Below are positions 5,962-10,446 of a stretch of 10,446 nucleotides of DNA, piece by piece. Within the stretch, counting starts at the first letter, position 1; each line of letters opens with the position of its first letter. The notes beneath the pieces are model-generated. The model did not search any database, had not been told where the DNA came from, and saw nothing but the letters and a program-made list of their open reading frames with translations. Position numbers and translations under genes: made by a program. The stretch comes from Clostridiales bacterium (lineage in GTDB: Bacteria > Bacillota > Clostridia > Oscillospirales > Ruminococcaceae), in contig JAQXIB010000048.1 of assembly GCA_029007575.1 (NCBI GenBank), positions 1 to 10,446 on the forward strand, written 5' to 3'.

Positions 5962-6584
5962 GTCGTTTTTATACCAGACATAAATCATTTTTTGATAAAA
6001 TAGACGGTTTGTTTTTGGGTAATACTGTATTGGAAAGAGGCTTGGTGGTTGCCCCGGTCATTGTCGCCGCCACCAGCTTAAAAAACAGCGTGGTGCTTGC
6101 AATCGCTTACGGTATGATCACTTTCCTTACCGTATTTTTCACTTCTTTTATTCCGAAGAAGCTGCCCTATACGATTCGTGTTATTATTTACGTTTTGTTT
6201 GCTTCGCTGGTGTATATTCCGACCGCATTCCTTTTGGAACATCTTTTTGAACCGCTTGCCATTTATAATGTCGGGATCTTTTTGCCTTTGATGGTGGCAA
6301 ACTCCTTAATTGTGCGGAAAAGTGAAACCCGTTTTTTTGTTCAGAAAAAAGGGCCGATGACTCTTGATTTGCTTTGCAGCGTCATAGGATTTATGTGGGT
6401 CATTTGTTTGGTGGGCGCTATTCGGGAGTTGTTCGGCAACGGCACCATATGGAATATACCGGTGTTGGAAGATCCCACCATTCCCGGTTTGTTGCTGCCA
6501 TTTTCGGGTTTTATCGTTATTGGATTTATGGCTGCCGGCTTTCAAAAATTCCGCAATTTTTTTATGGAGAAAAAGGAAAACTGA
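5958..6584 (+). CDS. RnfE/NqrD-like membrane protein lacking both cluster cysteines
   Basis: A 208-residue, six-helix-type membrane protein of the Rnf-Nqr family. In canonical complexes RnfE and RnfA pair as inverted-topology partners and share a [2Fe-2S] cluster held by two cysteines from each. Against E. coli RsxE as recalled, the whole chain aligns: NTVLERGLVVAPVIVAATS matches the NSALVQLLGLCPLLAVTST region, VGIFLPLMVANSLIVRKSE matches LGIFIPLIVTNCIVVGRAE, and GAIRELFGNGTIW matches GSLREIIGNGTLF. Both ligand cysteines are replaced: Ala32 and Ser116. Assignment to RnfE rather than RnfA rests on the REL(F)GNG motif and gene order. A strong GGAGGTG (5944-5950) precedes the ATG, which overlaps the rnfD-like stop codon. 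No rnfG lies between D and E, where it usually sits. Confidence 0.85.
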   Translation: MSRFYTRHKSFFDKIDGLFLGNTVLERGLVVAPVIVAATSLKNSVVLAIAYGMITFLTVFFTSFIPKKLPYTIRVIIYVLFASLVYIPTAFLLEHLFEPLAIYNVGIFLPLMVANSLIVRKSETRFFVQKKGPMTLDLLCSVIGFMWVICLVGAIRELFGNGTIWNIPVLEDPTIPGLLLPFSGFIVIGFMAAGFQKFRNFFMEKKEN

Positions 6585-6608
6585 TTTTAACAGGGGGTGC
6601 AGAATATC

Positions 6609-7226
6609 GTGCAAGGCTTATGGAATACCGTTCTTTCGTTTTTGTCAGAGATGGCAATTTGCACGCTGATTGCCATCTTTGTGGAAAATACCATCTTTGC
6701 CAGAGCATTGGGAACCAGCTCGGTTTTGCTAATGCTTCGCAAAAGATTTAATTTGTTTTTGTTCGGATTGATTTTGACGATCATTACGTTGCTTTCGTCG
6801 ATTGTGGCGGCATTATTTATGCCTGTGATCAACGATTTAAAGTATAAGACTTATCTGTTGCCGCTGATTTATGTTTTGACTATCGGCGCTATTTATATTT
6901 TGACTTTGATATTCTGCGCCAAATTTTTAAAAAAACAGATGCCGAAAATCAGACCGATGATCCATATGTCGGCATTTAACTGTGCGGTGCTTGGCGCGTT
7001 ACTGCTCAGTACCAATGAGATGCGCAGTGCTGCCGGGATGATCGGCTTCGGTCTCGGCTCGGGCATCGGTTTTACGATGGCGGCATATTTGATATCGATT
7101 GCTTTTGATAAACTGAATAGCGAAAAAATTCCCAAAGCATTTCGCGGATTTCCGATTGCTATGATTTATATCGGTATTCTATCGCTTGCTTTTTATGGCT
7201 TAGTGGGGCATGAATTACCGTTTTAG
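6609..7226 (+). CDS. RnfA/NqrE-like membrane protein with one of two cluster cysteines
   Basis: A 205-residue membrane protein of the Rnf-Nqr family, partner of the preceding RnfE-like protein. The family hallmarks FNCAVLGALLL (Cys125 in this numbering) and AFRGFPIAMIYIGILSLAFYGLVG are clear and match TTNCAVLG and PFRG..IALITAGLMSLAFMGF of E. coli RsxA. The first canonical cysteine motif, LGLCPF, is replaced by LGTSSV (Ser37-Ser38), so one of the two [2Fe-2S] ligands is missing. I chose the GTG at 6609 because AGGGGGTG (6592-6599) lies 9 bases upstream; a GTG at 6597 overlaps that site. By homology alone the ATG at 6651 would match the usual N terminus, but it has no ribosome binding site. 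The chosen start adds about 14 residues before the family's normal beginning. No rnfB follows. Confidence 0.85.
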   Translation: MQGLWNTVLSFLSEMAICTLIAIFVENTIFARALGTSSVLLMLRKRFNLFLFGLILTIITLLSSIVAALFMPVINDLKYKTYLLPLIYVLTIGAIYILTLIFCAKFLKKQMPKIRPMIHMSAFNCAVLGALLLSTNEMRSAAGMIGFGLGSGIGFTMAAYLISIAFDKLNSEKIPKAFRGFPIAMIYIGILSLAFYGLVGHELPF

Positions 7227-7302
7227 CGCTTTGTCATTTTGCAAATATCAGAAGAAAGGGGATTTATTTATTCGTTTATACGATGAATAAAGAGTTGGAG
7301 CT

Positions 7303-8475
7303 ATGGCAAAATACAGGAAGATCAAGAGGCATAAAATAAAATATACACGCCGCCGAAAAAAGAACAGCGTGTTAAAAACTGTTTTGTTTATTCTTTTGCT
7401 TGGTGTTTTGGTGTTTTTAGCTTACAGCGTTGCGGGGCCGATCAAGAAATTACTTACCGGTGAACTGACTCCCTCGGATACATCGTCTGTTTCTTCTGTT
7501 ACTTCCGATTCGCCTTCTTCTAATGTTACTTCCGATATTTCTTCGGATACCACGCCTTCCGGAATGGAAAATTTAAAAGTGATTACCATGCCGATTGGCA
7601 CGGTGCTGGATGCCGCGAAACAGGATGCGTTCTTGACCGACGCAAAAGCCAAAGGATATCAGGCTGTTGTAGCTGAGTTAAAGGATGATACCGGCGTTAT
7701 TTATTTCCAATCTTCGGTGTCCGCCATCAACGGAAATAAGGCGATTGCCGAGAATGCCATATCGGCAGATGCACTTGCGAAAAAGATTCAGGATGCGGGA
7801 ATGGTTCCGGTGGCAGCAGTGCATACTTTTAAAGATAAGACGGCGCCGGATAAAACCAAAGACAATACGTTTATGGTGAAAAACAGCACCTATACCTGGT
7901 TTGACCGTGCGGCAAGTGATGGCGGCAAGCCATGGCTGAATCCTTACAAAGAGTCGGCAAGGAATTATAATTTAACCATCGTTGAGGATTTGGCAAAAGC
8001 CGGTTTTAAAGAGATTATCTTAAAATCCGTTCATTTTCCAGAGGTCAACAGTATGAACAAGGCACAGCTTGACACCTCTGTTTCGATCAGTGAGATTCTA
8101 AGCCAATATGTAGCCTCAGCAAAGGAGATCGCTGCGAAATACGATGCCAAGACAGTGGTTTCCTATCCTTCTGCCGGTTATTGGACCGAGAAACAAATCA
8201 CTTACGGCGGAGAAACAGGTGGTGTGAAAGCCGATGCGATCGCTCCTGTGATTCGGCTGTCGGATTATGGCAACAAGCTGACCTTCGGCGATACGGTCAT
8301 TGACAATCCGGGTGAAAATATCAATGCCGCCGTCAAAGCGGTGGTTGCACAAATACAGGCGAAAACGGCGGAACAAAAGCCGGATATCCTCCCGATCATT
8401 GCTTCCGGACAAAATACGGACGAAATCGTAAAGGCTTTGGCGGAAGCGGATATCAATAGCTATATCGTGGAATAA
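7303..8475 (+). CDS. Membrane-anchored DUF4015-type putative glycoside hydrolase
   Basis: A 390-residue protein with a very basic N terminus (KYRKIKRHKIKYTRRRKK, 3-20), one membrane segment (about 23-44) and a Ser/Thr/Asp-rich linker (about 57-87), so the rest probably lies outside the membrane. The outer domain resembles the DUF4015 TIM-barrel family annotated as putative glycoside hydrolases: AVVAELKDDTGVIYF (121-135), DAGMVPVAAVHTFKD (164-178), PWLNPYKESARNYNL (210-224) and GFKEIILKSVHFPE (234-247). In typical members the last motif reads close to EIQFDYVRFP with an acidic residue; here Lys241-Ser242 stand in that place, so activity may be lost or altered. Substrate is unknown; cell-wall or surface polysaccharide is a guess. 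The start has only a weak AAAGAG site; an in-frame TAA at 7288-7290 excludes earlier starts. It follows the Rnf-like genes by 76 bases with no terminator between. Confidence 0.75.
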   Translation: MAKYRKIKRHKIKYTRRRKKNSVLKTVLFILLLGVLVFLAYSVAGPIKKLLTGELTPSDTSSVSSVTSDSPSSNVTSDISSDTTPSGMENLKVITMPIGTVLDAAKQDAFLTDAKAKGYQAVVAELKDDTGVIYFQSSVSAINGNKAIAENAISADALAKKIQDAGMVPVAAVHTFKDKTAPDKTKDNTFMVKNSTYTWFDRAASDGGKPWLNPYKESARNYNLTIVEDLAKAGFKEIILKSVHFPEVNSMNKAQLDTSVSISEILSQYVASAKEIAAKYDAKTVVSYPSAGYWTEKQITYGGETGGVKADAIAPVIRLSDYGNKLTFGDTVIDNPGENINAAVKAVVAQIQAKTAEQKPDILPIIASGQNTDEIVKALAEADINSYIVE

Positions 8476-8557
8476 ACGATGCTATTTTCAATTTTACTGT
8501 GACTTGTTTCGGCAAGCTGCATATAGAGATCAGCACATTTCAGAAAGGGTTTTCACA

Positions 8558-10273
8558 ATGAAGGAAATGGAACTTTACAAGATTTGGTCAGAGCAAACCT
8601 TGGAGGACAGAGATTTAAACGAGGAATTGGCTGCCATTGCCGGAGATGTCGATGCCATCAGCGACCGGTTTTATCAGACGCTTGAATTTGGCACCGGCGG
8701 ACTACGCGGCGTGATCGGCGCAGGCACAAACCGAATGAATATTTATACGGTTCGGCAAGCCACTCAGGGGATCGCCAATTATTTGAATGCCGATTATCAG
8801 AATCCGAGCGTTGCGATCAGTTATGACAGCCGGATCAAATCCGATGTTTTTGCGCGTGAAACTGCGCGGGTTTTTGCGGCAAATGGGATCAAAGTGCATC
8901 TTTATGACCGTTTGATGCCGACGCCCTGCCTGTCTTTTGCGGTGCGGGAACTGAAATGTCAGGGTGGCGTTATGATCACCGCCAGCCACAATCCGGCAAA
9001 ATATAACGGCTATAAGGCATATGGAGAAGACGGCTGCCAGATCACCTTGGAGGTTGCTGAAAAGGTATTGGCTCAAATCGGAAAAGTAGATATTTTTCAC
9101 GGTGTGAAGCTGGTTGATTTTGATCAGGCAATCGCTGACGGCAGTATTTCCTATATTCCGGAGAAAGTGACCGAAAAGTTTATGCAGCAGGTGCTGAGCC
9201 AGCAAATCAACCCCGGCATTTGCCAAGACTCCGGTTTAAAAGTGGTGTATACGCCGCTCAACGGAACCGGAAACAAACCGGTTCGGGAAATTCTCAAACG
9301 AATCGGCATACAAAATGTTTCGATCGTCAAGGAGCAGGAGATGCCGGATGGGCATTTTACCACCTGTCCTTTTCCTAATCCGGAGATAGCGGAAGCGTTG
9401 GATTTGGGACTTAAGCAGGCAAAGGCAGAAAAAGCAGATCTGCTGTTGGCAACCGATCCCGACTGTGACCGTGTCGGCATTGCGGTGGCTGACGGCGAAG
9501 GCTTCCGGTTAGTGACCGGCAATGAGGTCGGCGCATTGTTGCTGGAATATATTTGCTCTCAGAGAACCGAAAAAGGCACAATGCCGGCGCGCCCGCTGAC
9601 TGTCAAAACGATTGTTACGACCGAGCTGGTAGATAAAATTGCTGCGAAATACGGCGTTGAAGTCCGAAATGTTTTAACAGGCTTTAAATTTATCGGAGAA
9701 CAAATCGGCCTTTTGGAAGCAAAAGGAGAAGAAAACCGTTATATTTTCGGCTTTGAGGAAAGCTATGGTTACCTTTCGGGTTCCTATGTGCGGGACAAGG
9801 ATGCGGTGGATGCCTCGATGTTGATTTGTGAGATGGCGGCTTTTTACAGAAAACAAGGAAAGAGCATTTTGCAGCAGCTTAATGCACTTTATGCGGAATA
9901 TGGAGTTTTCTGTCATACACAGCAAAGCTTTGTCTGCGAGGGCGAGTCCGGCATGGAAAAGATGTCGCATATTATGGAGCAATTGCGTCTTGCTCCCCCG
10001 CAAGAAATAGCACAGTCCGCGGTAGTGGGAACAGAGGATTACGAGAAATCCGAGATCGTTGATAAAAACAGCGGAGCGGTCACTCCGATCACTTTACCGA
10101 AATCCAATGTGATTGCATTCCGGCTGCAAAATGAAGCCAGAGTGGTCGTTCGTCCGTCCGGCACCGAGCCGAAAATCAAGGTGTATTATACTACCACTGG
10201 AAAAACCGCAGAGGATGCAAAAAAATTAACAAAGATCATTCAGGATGATTTTACGAAAATATTGGGATTTTAA
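8558..10273 (+). CDS. pgm: Phosphoglucomutase / phosphomannomutase (alpha-D-phosphohexomutase)
   Basis: This cytoplasmic enzyme interconverts hexose 1- and 6-phosphates, linking glycolysis to nucleotide sugars for wall and surface polymers. At 571 residues it belongs to the long PgcA-like type found in Firmicutes. The four domain signatures are all present: the phosphoserine loop TASHNP with catalytic Ser143, the metal-binding loop DPDCDR (300-305), the sugar-binding GFEESYGYLSG (from 398), and the phosphate-binding RPSGTEPKIKVYY (from 532). EFGTGGLRG near the N terminus is also typical. I start at ATG 8558, preceded by AGAAAGGG with 8 bases spacing, rather than at an upstream in-frame TTG (8504) that adds 18 unlike-family residues. 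It lies 82 bases after the DUF4015 gene with no clear terminator or promoter between, so shared transcription is possible. Confidence 0.95.
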   Translation: MKEMELYKIWSEQTLEDRDLNEELAAIAGDVDAISDRFYQTLEFGTGGLRGVIGAGTNRMNIYTVRQATQGIANYLNADYQNPSVAISYDSRIKSDVFARETARVFAANGIKVHLYDRLMPTPCLSFAVRELKCQGGVMITASHNPAKYNGYKAYGEDGCQITLEVAEKVLAQIGKVDIFHGVKLVDFDQAIADGSISYIPEKVTEKFMQQVLSQQINPGICQDSGLKVVYTPLNGTGNKPVREILKRIGIQNVSIVKEQEMPDGHFTTCPFPNPEIAEALDLGLKQAKAEKADLLLATDPDCDRVGIAVADGEGFRLVTGNEVGALLLEYICSQRTEKGTMPARPLTVKTIVTTELVDKIAAKYGVEVRNVLTGFKFIGEQIGLLEAKGEENRYIFGFEESYGYLSGSYVRDKDAVDASMLICEMAAFYRKQGKSILQQLNALYAEYGVFCHTQQSFVCEGESGMEKMSHIMEQLRLAPPQEIAQSAVVGTEDYEKSEIVDKNSGAVTPITLPKSNVIAFRLQNEARVVVRPSGTEPKIKVYYTTTGKTAEDAKKLTKIIQDDFTKILGF

Positions 10274-10305
10274 TGATTTTTAAAAATAAATTCAAATAAA
10301 TCTGT

Positions 10306-10322
10306 AAAAGCACTTGCTTTTT
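10306..10322 (+). terminator. Short weak terminator-like hairpin after pgm
   Basis: AAAAGC (10306-10311) pairs with GCTTTT (10316-10321) around the loop ACTT, with one further T before C. The stem is short and AT-rich and also contains the rpmE -35, so it may be a weak pgm terminator or simply promoter sequence. Confidence 0.3.
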
Positions 10323-10342
10323 CGACAGAAATATGGTATCAT
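10314..10342 (+). promoter_or_regulatory. Extended -10 promoter for rpmE
   Basis: TTGCTT (10314-10319), exactly 17 bases of spacer, and TATCAT (10337-10342) preceded by TGG (10334-10336) form a strong extended -10 promoter, with a leader of about 33 bases before the rpmE ATG. This separates rpmE transcription from the pgm operon. Confidence 0.65.
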
Positions 10343-10381
10343 TAAAAACCGATAGATTTACTTTGAAAGAGGTGATTTTTA

Positions 10382-10446
10382 ATGAAACAGGGAATCCATC
10401 CGAATTATGAGGAAACAACAATCACCTGCGCTTGTGGTGAAGTGAT
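10382..10446 (+). CDS. rpmE: Ribosomal protein L31, zinc-binding type (5' part only)
   Basis: Only the first 21 codons are inside the window. They read MKQGIHPNYEETTITCACGEV, which matches the conserved start of bacterial ribosomal protein bL31. Cys16 and Cys18 form the CxC half of the zinc-binding set, so this is the cysteine-containing (C+) form used when zinc is adequate. A strong AGAGGTGA ribosome binding site (about 10368-10375) and an extended -10 promoter lie upstream. The gene is cut by the window end. Confidence 0.93.
   Translation, partial: MKQGIHPNYEETTITCACGEV

Noticed and set aside
4987..7226. Annotation as a working Rnf ferredoxin:NAD oxidoreductase
   Set aside because: RnfB, RnfC and RnfG are not at the locus, and most redox ligands in the three remaining subunits are substituted.
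7283..7339. Short ATG frame (18 codons) overlapping the start of the DUF4015 gene
   Set aside because: The nearest good SD (AGAAAGGGG, 7253-7261) is over 20 bases away and the peptide has no features; translational coupling is possible but not supported.
8504..8557. Upstream TTG start adding 18 residues to phosphoglucomutase
   Set aside because: ATG 8558 has a well-placed AGAAAGGG site and gives the normal family N terminus, so the earlier TTG is unlikely.

Overview
The window looks like ordinary chromosomal DNA from a low-to-mid GC Firmicute, probably class Clostridia. The clues are strong AGGAGG-type ribosome binding sites, sigma-A-like promoters with extended -10 elements, a MecA-family adaptor, a Zn-ribbon type L31, a long Firmicutes-type phosphoglucomutase and Rnf-family membrane proteins. 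No mobile element, CRISPR array, tRNA or rRNA was seen.

Layout: (1) 1-170, an unexplained leader with three small hairpins, then uvrC (171-2003). (2) A shared hairpin at 2005-2055 separates uvrC from a convergent AEC-family permease (2078-3004, minus). (3) A 437-base divergent intergenic region holds six back-to-back perfect dyads (3056-3197) ending in a terminator-like U tract, then a consensus promoter and a structured leader for rpe (3442-4089). (4) A mecA-like gene on the minus strand (4081-4671) overlaps the end of rpe by 9 bases. (5) A 315-base divergent spacer precedes three Rnf-like genes in the order rnfD-rnfE-rnfA (4987-7226), then a membrane-anchored DUF4015-type glycoside-hydrolase-like protein (7303-8475), phosphoglucomutase (8558-10273) and the start of rpmE (10382 onward). 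No convincing terminator lies between rnfD and the end of pgm, so these five genes may be co-transcribed.

The most unusual feature is the Rnf-like trio. Canonical Rnf operons run C-D-G-E-A-B. Here only D, E and A remain, in the canonical relative order; the cofactor-bearing soluble or extracytosolic subunits C, G and B are absent from the locus. By eye alignment, the three proteins have also lost most of their own redox ligands. RnfE has lost both cysteines of the RnfA/RnfE [2Fe-2S] site, RnfA has lost one of its two, and RnfD has TTTS where the S-G-A-T flavin-attachment motif is expected. The membrane architecture and other family motifs are kept. This suggests a conserved membrane assembly derived from Rnf/Nqr that no longer carries electrons, perhaps a transport or scaffold complex; that function is inference.

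The remaining genes are housekeeping: DNA repair (UvrC), pentose phosphate metabolism (Rpe), regulated proteolysis (MecA), hexose phosphate interconversion (Pgm) and translation (L31).
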